From assembly GCA_964591605.1 (NCBI GenBank), contig CAZQEN010000071.1:1-25202 (forward strand): DNA of 25,202 nt, in the 5' to 3' direction. Shown here piece after piece: positions 7,370 to 14,398 of this stretch; positions within the stretch are counted from its first letter, which is position 1; every line of letters begins with the position of its first letter. The stretch is from CAYLLT01 sp964591605. GTDB lineage: Bacteria > Planctomycetota > Phycisphaerae > UBA1845 > PWPN01. A model generated the notes under the pieces. That model was not told the DNA's origin. It searched no databases and saw only the letters and a list, made by a program, of their open reading frames with translations. A program made the position numbers and the translations under genes.

Positions 7370-9493
7370 ATGCTGCGAATCGCCCGACATGCCGTGTGGA
7401 ACCACGCGTTGCGACGGCGCGAGACGCTGCGCATCCTTCTCACGGCCCTCGGCATGATGTGGGGCACGGCCGCCTCGACGTTCGCTGCCGAGATCGCGCC
7501 GGGCGTCACCTACACCGAGTACAGCCTGCCCGGCCCGAACAAGGTCTACGTGGTTGCGGTCGATCTGGCCCGCTCCGAATACAAGCTCGAAGTCGGCTGG
7601 AACGGCAGGCACCGCAACTTCGGCTCCTGCGAGCCCGGCTGCATCAACTGCACCGGCAAGCTCGCGACCAGCGCCATCGCCGCCCAGTATGACAATCCGG
7701 CCGGCAACCACGACGTCCTCGCGGCCACGAACGGGTCCTACTTCGGCTGCCCGCCCGACATTGTGGGCTGGCCGATCGCCAGCAACGGCGACATCGTCCA
7801 GCCGCCCTACAATATGGGCCATCCGACGCTCGCCCAGGTGCAGACCCTCTCCTTCGGCCCCAGCCGCGTGCCCGCCATCGAGGCCAGCGTGACCAGCGTG
7901 GCCGGCGGCGCGGCGGGCGTGCTCACCTTCGCCAGCGGAACTGCGATGGTCATCGACCAGTACAATCTTCCGCAGGAGATCGGCAAACTCACCGCCTACA
8001 CGCCGGGCTACGACACGTCGACCCGCTCCGCCAACCAGGGCGTCGAGGTCATCCTCGCCAACGTTACCTACCCCATGCGCAGCGACAGGGAAGTCTCCGG
8101 CATCGTGACCGCGGTCAGAACCGGCGTCGCCTCGACCAACAACACGATCCCCGTCGGCGGCATGGTCCTGAACGCCTGGGGCTCGCCGGCCGCGGGCCTG
8201 CTGTTCAACAACGCCCGCGTCGGCGATAGACTCCGGATGCTGTTTCGAACCACTTCGCAGGGCATGAACAACGCCGATTTCGCCATCACCGGCTCCGGTT
8301 GGATTCTGCACAACGGGATTGCGAATCCCAACGGCAACTGGTCCAGCACGCTGTCGGGTACGAATCCGTTCAGCGTGAACCCGCGGACGGTGATGGCGTG
8401 GAACCCTGGCAAGTTCTTCATGGTCGTCTGCGACGGGCGCGGATGCGGCGGCGCCGTCGGCTTCACCTTTCAGGACATGGCCAACTTCCTGACCGGCACG
8501 CCGGAAATCGCCGCCCTCGACGCGATCAACTTCGACGGAGGCGGCTCATCGACCCTGGTCGTGGACGGCGTGCTCAGAAATCTGCCGTCCGACTCGTGCG
8601 GAGCGGCCCAGCGGCCGGTCGCCAACGCCATCCTGCTGGTCCGAGAAACGCCGACCCCGAGCTTCCCCTTTTCGGATCTGTTCGCTGCCGGCGGACGGCT
8701 CGCCGGATGGGATGACAAATTCGCCTACAACGACGTGGTCGTTTTCACGCCGTCGGCCCCCAGGGGGGATGGCCGGGTCCTCAAGGTGATCGACGCCTCG
8801 GGGACCAGCACCGCTCGCCGCGGCGATTACGCAGACGCCGACTACGCCGTCCAGGCCGACATCTACTGCGACTACCGTCCCGACGTGGCGGCCGACGGCT
8901 ACGAACGCTATGCCCTCTTCGCCCGCGACAGCGGCACCGGGGCCCTGGGCCTGAGCACCTACGGCGGCGGCAACTGCTACGCCCTCTGTTTCGACTCGCA
9001 CACCGGCCTGATTCACGCGGGCAGGTACGCGGGCGGCACGTTCACCGACCTGGGTACACCCGTCATTCAGGCCACCTCCTCCGGCTGGCACCGCTTCCGC
9101 ATCGAATGCAGCGGCTCGAACATCACGTATCGCATCAACAACGCGCGGGTGCTCACGGTCAGCGACGCGACGCACGCCCGCGGCTATTTCGGGATCGGCT
9201 ACCAGAGCTTCTTCGCGACCGCCTCGAACCGCCGCGGCACGCGCGCCGACCACTTCAGCGCCACCGTCGCCGCGCCGGCCCAGCCGGCCGACCTGGATTT
9301 CGACGCCGACGTCGACATGAGCGATTTTGCCCTGTTCCAGCGGTGTCTGAGCGGATCAGAGCCCCAGACCCTGCTGGCCTGTCACGGCGCTGACCTCGAT
9401 TCGGACGGCGCCGTGGATGACGCCGACCTGGACCTGTTTGCGGGCTGCATCCGCGGCGCGAAACTGCCCGCGGACCCGGGATGTGCGCCGTAG
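7370..9493 (+). CDS. Exported phosphodiester glycosidase (NAGPA-like) with LamG-like domain and dockerin-like tail
   Basis: NAGPA-domain proteins are related to the enzyme that removes GlcNAc from a GlcNAc-1-phosphodiester. The 707-residue product has a long signal peptide (RRR near 15-17, hydrophobic 21-36, cleavage near AA-EIAPG at 40). The glycosidase domain spans about 110-425: LAATNGSYFG (118-127), GSGWILHNG (308-316), NPRTVMAW (337-344), MVVCDGR (351-357) and the diagnostic NFDGGGSST (387-395). A concanavalin-like domain follows (about 433-632: WDDKFAYND, GYERYALFARDSGTG, GWHRFRIEC) and then the dockerin-like tail (641-707). The ATG at 7370 is 6 bases after the previous stop and has only a weak ribosome binding site, so translational coupling is likely; an ATG at 7454 is a less likely start. 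The gene at 16760 is a full-length paralog. Confidence 0.9.
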   Translation: MLRIARHAVWNHALRRRETLRILLTALGMMWGTAASTFAAEIAPGVTYTEYSLPGPNKVYVVAVDLARSEYKLEVGWNGRHRNFGSCEPGCINCTGKLATSAIAAQYDNPAGNHDVLAATNGSYFGCPPDIVGWPIASNGDIVQPPYNMGHPTLAQVQTLSFGPSRVPAIEASVTSVAGGAAGVLTFASGTAMVIDQYNLPQEIGKLTAYTPGYDTSTRSANQGVEVILANVTYPMRSDREVSGIVTAVRTGVASTNNTIPVGGMVLNAWGSPAAGLLFNNARVGDRLRMLFRTTSQGMNNADFAITGSGWILHNGIANPNGNWSSTLSGTNPFSVNPRTVMAWNPGKFFMVVCDGRGCGGAVGFTFQDMANFLTGTPEIAALDAINFDGGGSSTLVVDGVLRNLPSDSCGAAQRPVANAILLVRETPTPSFPFSDLFAAGGRLAGWDDKFAYNDVVVFTPSAPRGDGRVLKVIDASGTSTARRGDYADADYAVQADIYCDYRPDVAADGYERYALFARDSGTGALGLSTYGGGNCYALCFDSHTGLIHAGRYAGGTFTDLGTPVIQATSSGWHRFRIECSGSNITYRINNARVLTVSDATHARGYFGIGYQSFFATASNRRGTRADHFSATVAAPAQPADLDFDADVDMSDFALFQRCLSGSEPQTLLACHGADLDSDGAVDDADLDLFAGCIRGAKLPADPGCAP

Positions 9494-9637
9494 CGCTCCT
9501 GGAAATGGGGGGCGGGCGTCGCGCCCGACGTGAGACGAATCCCGCACGCTGAGCCGCGGCGGCCGATTCCGGCCGCGGCGCTTTGGGACGATGGATGCCT
9601 ACAGTCTTGAGCCGAGTGACGGCAGGGAGGTGACGTG

Positions 9638-10606
9638 ATGACTGATCCGCATCGAAAGACCCGGGGCTTTACCCTGATCGAAGTCCTGGTCGTCGTCGCC
9701 ATGATTGGCCTGCTGGCGGCGATCCTGATTCCGTCCGTGCAGCGGGCCCGCGAACAGGCCAAGATCGGCGTCTGCAAGACCAGTCTCCAGCAGATCGGCA
9801 ACATGGTCGCGATGTACCAGGCGGCCGAGCAGGACTTCGTCCCCGTTCTGCTGAACTGGTACGCCAATTACGGCTTCAAGTATCCCGACGGCGTGTCCCG
9901 GCAGACGCCGGCCCGCGCCCGATGGGCCTCCGTCGCCCTGCGCCGCTATGACAAGGTCGTCTCCCGCCTTCCGCCGGGATTCGACGCCGAGCAGGCCTGG
10001 GACAACGCGAAGCGCGATGAGTACGCCCGCAACGTGATGGGCAAGCACTGGATCTGCCCGTTCTATCGCGATCGCCCGGAGGTCACGGAACAGAAAACCG
10101 GGACGATCCTCGTCACCGGGCCGGCAGGCTCGCAGAACTACTCCATCGAGGAATGGCAGGGCTATCGCGAGTGTTACATGCCCTGGCTCTGGGAAGATGT
10201 CGTGCGCAACAAACCCGTCCGCGGCGGCCAGGAAACTCACCCGAACGATCCGATCGACGGCCGGCCCAAGTACTCGGTCCTCACTTTCAACCGGGTCGAG
10301 GTGCCGGCTCAATCGGGTGAGCGCAACATCCCCGGCGCCATGAAGCTCGACAAGACCAGTCAGACCAACTCCTTCGCGCTTCTGAACGCGCATCGCCAGT
10401 GGACGGATGTCGATGCGAAACGGCGTTACTCCTCCAGTCTGTCGGACATGACGATTCTGTTCTGTGGACAGGGGAACTTCCTGGCCTTCGATCACTACAT
10501 CGATAACCCGGGCAGCCACCGCACCAGTCAGGGCGCGGGCACCAACACGGTCTTTGCTGACGGCCACGTCGAGTGGGTCGGCGGCACGCACATCGGCTGG
10601 CCGTGA
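9638..10606 (+). CDS. Prepilin-like protein with type IV N-terminal methylation site and C-terminal DG-H motif
   Basis: Residues 1-10 (MTDPHRKTRG) end in the Gly before FTLIEVLVVVAMIGLLAAIL, so a prepilin peptidase would cut G10-F11, with Glu15 at +5 and a hydrophobic helix to about 33. The remaining 290 residues form a large soluble domain ending TVFADGHVEWVGG, the variant of the prepilin-associated H-X-DG ending common in planctomycetes (here 13 residues rather than 9 separate the His from DG). The ATG at 9638 lies 7 bases after GGGAGG (9625-9630); GTG at 9635 would add one residue. The 145-base gap before it holds two GC hairpins (9513-9527 and about 9551-9582) but no T-tract, so read-through from 7370 is possible. 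The role is unknown: a pseudopilin or a surface protein carried by a type II-like pathway. Confidence 0.9.
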   Translation: MTDPHRKTRGFTLIEVLVVVAMIGLLAAILIPSVQRAREQAKIGVCKTSLQQIGNMVAMYQAAEQDFVPVLLNWYANYGFKYPDGVSRQTPARARWASVALRRYDKVVSRLPPGFDAEQAWDNAKRDEYARNVMGKHWICPFYRDRPEVTEQKTGTILVTGPAGSQNYSIEEWQGYRECYMPWLWEDVVRNKPVRGGQETHPNDPIDGRPKYSVLTFNRVEVPAQSGERNIPGAMKLDKTSQTNSFALLNAHRQWTDVDAKRRYSSSLSDMTILFCGQGNFLAFDHYIDNPGSHRTSQGAGTNTVFADGHVEWVGGTHIGWP

Positions 10607-10729
10607 CCGGCAGTCGGGCGGTCCCGGCCTGCCGAAACCTCACCGGTGGATCGGGAATCGGCGCGACGGAGATCTTCCCGGACCGTCGTTTTTATACCCA
10701 CGCTGACTCGTCATCCTAAGCTCTGCAGG

Positions 10730-10747
10730 TTCGGTTGCGCGATTTAA
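10730..10747 (+). promoter_or_regulatory. Exact 18-base motif TTCGGTTGCGCGATTTAA, copy 2
   Basis: It matches 4012-4029 base for base and in the same orientation. It lies 148 bases upstream of the -35 at 10895, and a degenerate copy sits between them. Confidence 0.5.
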
Positions 10748-10811
10748 TAACAGTGCTCCCGCAATGGGCCCGAATCAGATTCCCGAAATCTTTCAGAAAT
10801 ATCCGCGCGTC

Positions 10812-10826
10812 GTTGTCGCGATTTAA
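10812..10826 (+). promoter_or_regulatory. Degenerate motif copy (GTTGTCGCGATTTAA)
   Basis: It shares CGCGATTTAA and the upstream GTTG with the exact copies. It lies 69 bases upstream of the -35 at 10895, close to the 66-base distance seen for copy 1 and its -35-like sequence. Confidence 0.4.
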
Positions 10827-10894
10827 GGGGAGCGCTAACCGCGAAAACACGGCCGAGAACCGCTCCAAGATGTGAAATAACCGCAACTTAACGC

Positions 10895-10923
10895 TTGAGC
10901 CCGACCGGCGGACGGGATAAGAT
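10895..10923 (+). promoter_or_regulatory. Sigma-70-like promoter for the second PEP-CTERM gene
   Basis: TTGAGC (10895-10900) and TAAGAT (10918-10923) are separated by exactly 17 bases. The predicted start of transcription falls around 10930, immediately before the palindrome at 10935-10953. Confidence 0.6.
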
Positions 10924-10934
10924 AAGCATCAGAA

Positions 10935-10953
10935 AGGTTCGCACGGCGAACCT
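10935..10953. promoter_or_regulatory. Perfect palindrome AGGTTCGC-ACG-GCGAACCT at the transcription start
   Basis: The 8-bp arms and 3-base centre sit 11 bases after the -10 hexamer. That is the position of a classical repressor operator. As RNA it would instead form a 5' hairpin, so a stability element is the alternative. Confidence 0.5.
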
Positions 10954-11106
10954 CGTGGATGGAGGAGGGAAAGAGCACCCACCAGTGGTTTGCTCCCCCT
11001 CTTGATCACTCCGGACTTCAGAAGCGCCGTCTGTTTCGGCCTTCAGGGGATGGGTATCGCTCAACGCGAGAAACCACGTTTTCAATTTATCACAGGAGGA
11101 AAAAGC

Positions 11107-11808
11107 ATGAGAACCGTGGCTGCAAGCCTGATGATCCTCTCATTGGTCGCCCTGCCGGCCCTCGGGGCGCCCGGAGATCAGTGGATCCTGGGGATCCACC
11201 ATCTCGACAACGCCGGCGTCTTCACGATCGAGCCGGGCGTGGGCTACGCCGGACCCGTGTCCTCGGGCAATGCCGCCTACTTCGGAAACGCGGCCCAGCG
11301 CAGCGGCGGACCCAGTGAGGGCGTCACCCGCGTCTACTGGGAGCTCAGCGGCCTGGCCGTCAACAGCGGCGCCGCCCTGCCGGCCACCACCGAGCTCTAC
11401 ACCGTCGAGTTCTTCGGCGTGCCCGATGGCGGCCACAACTCCTGGCAGCCGGTCGAGTCGCAGTTCAACGGCGCCGCTGGCGAAGGATTCCCCATCGAGC
11501 CGGGCATCCCCTGGGCCGGCCAATTCAACACGAACCATCAGTACATCGCGGCCGACGGAACGGATGACGGCCTGTGGCACATCCTGGGTCCCGGCCCCCA
11601 GGCCGACACCACCGCACCCGCCGATGGCACCATGATGTGGCTCAAGTCCGGCTCGTGGCTCTACGCCAAGTGGGACTTCGGTTTCGCGATTGACCGCTCT
11701 TGGAGCGCCCTGCGCCTCACGCAGATTACCCCGGAGCCGGCCAGCGCTCTGGGACTGCTCCTGGGCGGCGGGCTGCTCGCCCTGCGGCGCAGGAATCGCG
11801 TCAACTGA
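11107..11808 (+). CDS. PEP-CTERM exported protein sharing the N-terminal module of the 5315 gene
   Basis: The ATG at 11107 follows AGGAGGA (11094-11100). The 233-residue product has a signal peptide (MRTVAASLMILSLVALPALG, then APGDQW) and a compact domain (about 22-205). The C-terminus (207-233) is ITPEP, a Gly/Leu hydrophobic stretch and RRRNR, a PEP-CTERM sorting signal. The domain shows WAGQFNTNHQYI, ILGPGPQAD and WLKSGSWLYAKWDFGF, matching WTGQFSTNRQWL, QAGPGPQAP and WLRKGDWLYVKWNFDTG in the product of 5315. The two are therefore homologous modules with different tails. It has its own promoter (10895) and terminator (11867), so it is probably monocistronic. The domain matches no family I can name. 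Confidence 0.87.
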   Translation: MRTVAASLMILSLVALPALGAPGDQWILGIHHLDNAGVFTIEPGVGYAGPVSSGNAAYFGNAAQRSGGPSEGVTRVYWELSGLAVNSGAALPATTELYTVEFFGVPDGGHNSWQPVESQFNGAAGEGFPIEPGIPWAGQFNTNHQYIAADGTDDGLWHILGPGPQADTTAPADGTMMWLKSGSWLYAKWDFGFAIDRSWSALRLTQITPEPASALGLLLGGGLLALRRRNRVN

Positions 11809-11829
11809 GTCACGATGACAGGCATCGAT

Positions 11830-11849
11830 CGCCGAACCTTGGTTCGGCG
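11830..11849. repeat. Perfect 9-bp hairpin CGCCGAACC-TT-GGTTCGGCG
   Basis: It lies 21 bases after the stop at 11808 and has no clean T-tract. Its arms carry GCCGAACC/GGTTCGGC, resembling the GGTTCGC/GCGAACC arms of the palindrome at 10935-10953, so related palindromes bracket this gene. It may be an additional terminator hairpin or a protein-binding site. Confidence 0.55.
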
Positions 11850-11866
11850 TTGAGACTATAACGAAT

Positions 11867-11896
11867 GGGGCGGAGGGCCGGCGCCTCCGCCCCGTT
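11867..11896 (+). terminator. Probable terminator after the second PEP-CTERM gene
   Basis: GGGGCGGAGG (11867-11876) pairs perfectly with CCTCCGCCCC (11884-11893) over a 7-base loop, followed by GTTTG. The stem is strong but the T-tract is short. Confidence 0.65.
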
Positions 11897-12036
11897 TGCG
11901 TCTACAGGGCGCAGGTGGCCCCGCGCGGGCGTTCAGCCTGATGTCCGCCGGTGAGTTCCCGACACCGGGCGTGAATCCGACCGGTGCTCCCGGAAGCGTT
12001 TTCGGTCCGTCTGTGCCCAACCGGAGGAGTCCGGCC

Positions 12037-13158
12037 ATGCCGCTGTGCCACACATGTTCAGATTCTTCGCGCCCTGCGCGGATGCCTGGGACGACTTCAT
12101 CTCCAATCTCAGATCTCAGATCTCAGATTCTGTTGCGGGCAGCGCCCGCAACAGACGCTCGTATCCCGATCATCGTGCTGGCTCTTGCCCTGATCGCAAC
12201 TTCGCCGCTCGCGGGGCAGCAGTATTTCTTCGACAGCTTCAGGGAGCCCATCGCCCAGAGATGGATTCCGTGGGACCCCGACGACGGCACCATCTGCACC
12301 GGCTGCGGCCCGGAGATGGTCTTCAACAGTGACAACCATCCCCACGATGGCGATGGCGCCTGTGCCCGGCAGGAAAAACACCAGCCCGCCTGGTACGGCA
12401 TCCTGCACGAGCAACTGGACCTGCCCCAAACCGGGGACATCCGCCTGAGCGTGTGGATGTTCGAAGACTACAACAAGAAGCTGCCGTTTCCGCCCGGCCA
12501 CCCGGAATTCAACCCCCACGACCAGGTCCAGGGCTGGATCGCCCTCATGGATCTCGACCAGACCGAGTTCTACGCCATCGGCGTGCACGCCCACAAGAAC
12601 GGCCCGCTGGAGGCCTGGAGCTACCTGTCCTGGTCAACCTCCACCGACGGCTGGCAGATCACCTCCGTACCGCGGCAGCAGGGCTTCCGGCATCTCGAGA
12701 TCGTCGTTCACCCCTACACCGGCGACGCCAGCGTCGAGTTTTTCGTCGACGGCCAGCTCGTCGGACAGGGGCGCCGGGCGCCGTCCGGCGCCGGCGTCTG
12801 CACCGGCATCCCCATCCACATGATCGGCATCGGATCCAACCCCAACTACGTCGCCGAGGACTATATCTCCAACACGTACGAGTTCTTCTGGTACGACGAG
12901 GTACGCCTCTCCGTCGAGCCCGATGATTCGTGCGGCCCGATCCGCTTCGATTCAGACGGTGATCAGGACGTGGACCTCACCGACTTCGCCGCGTTTCAGC
13001 GCTGTCACACCGGTGAGGCCGCCACGCCCGACTGCTCCGCCTGCCGGTGCTTTGACGTGGACGGCGACGGGCGCATCGCCACAATCGACATGGCCGCGTT
13101 CGAGCAGTGCGCCACGAGAGACCGCGTGGCGGCCGATCCGGCCTGCGACGATCCGTAA
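12037..13158 (+). CDS. Exported LamG-like protein with dockerin-like tail; tandem heptamer repeat before its signal peptide core
   Basis: GGAGGAG (12023-12029) lies 7 bases before the ATG at 12037, giving 373 residues. The hydrophobic signal core (RIPIIVLALALIATSPLAG, about 42-60) starts unusually late; the first 40 residues are encoded partly by a 3x7-base repeat and a palindrome. The mature part opens QQYFFDSF and contains a concanavalin-like module with DQVQGWIALMDLDQTEFYAIGVH, STSTDGWQITSVPRQQGFRHLEI and VEFFVDGQLVGQGRR (QGW, DGW and VVGQGRR recur in the 14399 gene), then EFFWYDEVRLSVEP. The tail (about 303-373) has FDSDGDQDVDLTDFAAFQRC, DVDGDGRIATIDMAAFEQC and ends ADPACDDP. A TTG at 12133 could give a short signal peptide but has no ribosome binding site. 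The ligand is unknown. Confidence 0.85.
   Translation: MPLCHTCSDSSRPARMPGTTSSPISDLRSQILLRAAPATDARIPIIVLALALIATSPLAGQQYFFDSFREPIAQRWIPWDPDDGTICTGCGPEMVFNSDNHPHDGDGACARQEKHQPAWYGILHEQLDLPQTGDIRLSVWMFEDYNKKLPFPPGHPEFNPHDQVQGWIALMDLDQTEFYAIGVHAHKNGPLEAWSYLSWSTSTDGWQITSVPRQQGFRHLEIVVHPYTGDASVEFFVDGQLVGQGRRAPSGAGVCTGIPIHMIGIGSNPNYVAEDYISNTYEFFWYDEVRLSVEPDDSCGPIRFDSDGDQDVDLTDFAAFQRCHTGEAATPDCSACRCFDVDGDGRIATIDMAAFEQCATRDRVAADPACDDP
12106..12126. repeat. Tandem repeat, three perfect ATCTCAG units, inside the coding start of the 12037 gene
   Basis: Three exact 7-base units are followed by ATT. They code for ISDLRSQ (residues 24-30), between the preferred start codon and the signal-peptide core. Seven is not a multiple of three, so gain or loss of one unit would shift the frame. 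Confidence 0.8.
12131..12153. repeat. REP-like palindrome with 10-bp arms inside the 12037 gene
   Basis: TGTTGCGGGC and GCCCGCAACA are perfect complements separated by AGC. The element follows the heptamer repeat directly and codes for LLRAAPAT in the atypically long N-terminal region. Confidence 0.75.
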
Positions 13159-13223
13159 CCGGGGGTCTGAGCCGCCCAATGCCGCAGTTTGTCTCACAGC
13201 CTTTCCTGCCTGGGAGTGCGGTC

Positions 13224-14159
13224 ATGCGTGTCGTGTGCGCGATGTCTGCTCTGATGTGGCTGGCTGCCCCGCTGGCGGCCCAGCCGAGCTTCACGGAAAC
13301 ATTCGATCCGGGCGGCATCAACGAGTCCGTCTGGAAGCGCTGGCCGGAAGCCACCGAGCGGCTCTTCACGAGCAATGCCCACAACCACACCCCCGGCGGG
13401 ACGTACGCCGCCATGGCTGTCGAAGCCGATCCCTACGGTTACGCATCGTATGCCGATGTCGGACTCCAGAGCGGCGACGTATACGCGGAAGTCTGGGTGT
13501 ACGATACCCTCAACGACGACGGGACCAATCGCGACCGCCCCGTCTCCTGCATGCTTGCCCTCATCAGCGGCACGCCGTCGGTGGACAGCTTCGTATACAC
13601 CGATTACCTCCAGCTCGGGGTCGTCGCGTATCACACCAGCGGCCTGAGCACCACGTACTCCATTCGCACGGCCTACCGCGATTCTCAGAACGGCGGCTAT
13701 CTCAGGACGGCCGTGGCCCGCAAACTCGGGTGGACGAAGCTGGGTATTCACGCCCGCTCGCTGGCCTCCGGCGGGCAGGTGCGATTCTTCATCGATGATC
13801 AACTCGTTGGCATGTCCCGCCGCAGCGGCACCGAGCTGCAGTTTGTGCGGCTGGGCGTGCCCTTCAAGAGCTACGACTATTTCTGGTACGACGACCTGAT
13901 CGTGACGCCCGGCGGCCCGCCCGACACGTTGCGCTTCGACACCGATGGTGACGGCGACGTCGACCTGACCGACTTCAGCCTGTATCAGCGGTGCTATACC
14001 GGCGTGAAAGGCCTCGGTCTGTTCTATGACGCGCCCACCTGCTGGCCCATGGACGTGGATGAAGACGGCGACATCACCGGCATCGATTTCGCTGGGTTTC
14101 AGAACTGCGGGAGCCGCTCCGGCGTCCCGGCCGACCCCGCCTGCGACGACGCGCCGTGA
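13224..14159 (+). CDS. Exported LamG-like protein with dockerin-like tail, homologous module to the first PEP-CTERM protein
   Basis: The preferred ATG at 13224 has GGGAG at 13212-13216 and gives a standard signal peptide (MRVVCAMSALMWLAAPLAAQ); an in-frame ATG at 13179 would put 15 extra residues in front. The 311-residue product opens FTETFDPGG and carries HNHTPGGTYAA, SYADVGLQSGDVYAEVWVYD, TYSIRTAYR..QNGGYLRTAVARKLGWTKL, VRFFIDDQLVG and YFWYDDLIVTPG. These match the landmarks of the 4280 product in order. Where that protein has PEP-CTERM, this one has a dockerin-like pair (about 237-311): FDTDGDGDVDLTDFSLYQRC, DVDEDGDITGIDFAGFQNC and ADPACDD. It lies 65 bases after the 12037 gene with no terminator between, so the two are probably co-transcribed. 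Confidence 0.88.
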   Translation: MRVVCAMSALMWLAAPLAAQPSFTETFDPGGINESVWKRWPEATERLFTSNAHNHTPGGTYAAMAVEADPYGYASYADVGLQSGDVYAEVWVYDTLNDDGTNRDRPVSCMLALISGTPSVDSFVYTDYLQLGVVAYHTSGLSTTYSIRTAYRDSQNGGYLRTAVARKLGWTKLGIHARSLASGGQVRFFIDDQLVGMSRRSGTELQFVRLGVPFKSYDYFWYDDLIVTPGGPPDTLRFDTDGDGDVDLTDFSLYQRCYTGVKGLGLFYDAPTCWPMDVDEDGDITGIDFAGFQNCGSRSGVPADPACDDAP

Positions 14160-14239
14160 GCCCCGTCGCGGCGATGTTGCGTGCCCGGTTTTCAGGACCC
14201 TGCGGACGCCCGAACCGCCGAATCTCCCGCCGGCTCTTG

Positions 14240-14250
14240 GCGCGATTTAA
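14240..14250 (+). promoter_or_regulatory. Motif core GCGCGATTTAA, copy 4
   Basis: GCGCGATTTAACGA here equals the core and 3' flank of copy 1 at 4012-4029. It lies 25 bases upstream of a TTGCAC -35-like sequence and about 150 bases upstream of the next gene. Confidence 0.45.
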
Positions 14251-14274
14251 CGAGCCTGTTATCTCGAATTACAT

Positions 14275-14305
14275 TTGCACAGCCATCGCCATAACCAGTT
14301 ATTTT
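14275..14305 (+). promoter_or_regulatory. Possible promoter before the 14399 gene
   Basis: TTGCAC (14275-14280) and TATTTT (14300-14305) are 19 bases apart, wider than ideal. This is an AT-rich patch in otherwise GC-rich DNA and follows the motif copy at 14240. Weak support only. Confidence 0.35.
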
Positions 14306-14398
14306 CCAACAAGTTAGAGGAATCATCTCTTGCTGCGCGGCGGCCGTGCCGCTAAGATCTTCATAGACGTGTATGAACCATCCCGCTGCGATGACCGC

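Larger units (their letters stand above)
10607..11106. other. Long regulatory intergenic region before the second PEP-CTERM gene
   Basis: No gene is supported. In order it holds an exact motif copy (10730-10747), a degenerate motif copy (10812-10826), a promoter with a 17-base spacer (10895-10923), a perfect palindrome just downstream of the -10 (10935-10953), and a leader of about 175 bases. The leader contains a possible hairpin GAGCA...TGCTC (about 10971-10995) and ends in a strong AGGAGGA (11094-11100). Confidence 0.6.

Noticed and set aside
7145..8311. A 388-codon minus-strand open frame
   Set aside because: It is antisense to two well-supported exported-protein genes and is a low-information shadow.
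9540..9600. GC hairpin after the first glycosidase as a terminator
   Set aside because: The stem has a mismatch and is followed by CTTTGGG rather than a T-tract, so termination is not supported.
4012..14253. GATTTAAC in the repeated motif could be an integron attC core site (RYYYAAC)
   Set aside because: No partner GTTRRRY lies at a suitable distance, the flanks do not fold as attC, and the genes lack cassette organisation.
14230..14260. TTGGCGCGATTTAACGA as a sigma-54 promoter
   Set aside because: The GG of the -24 element is present, but the GC of the -12 element is absent at the required spacing, and the exact motif copies lack the GG.
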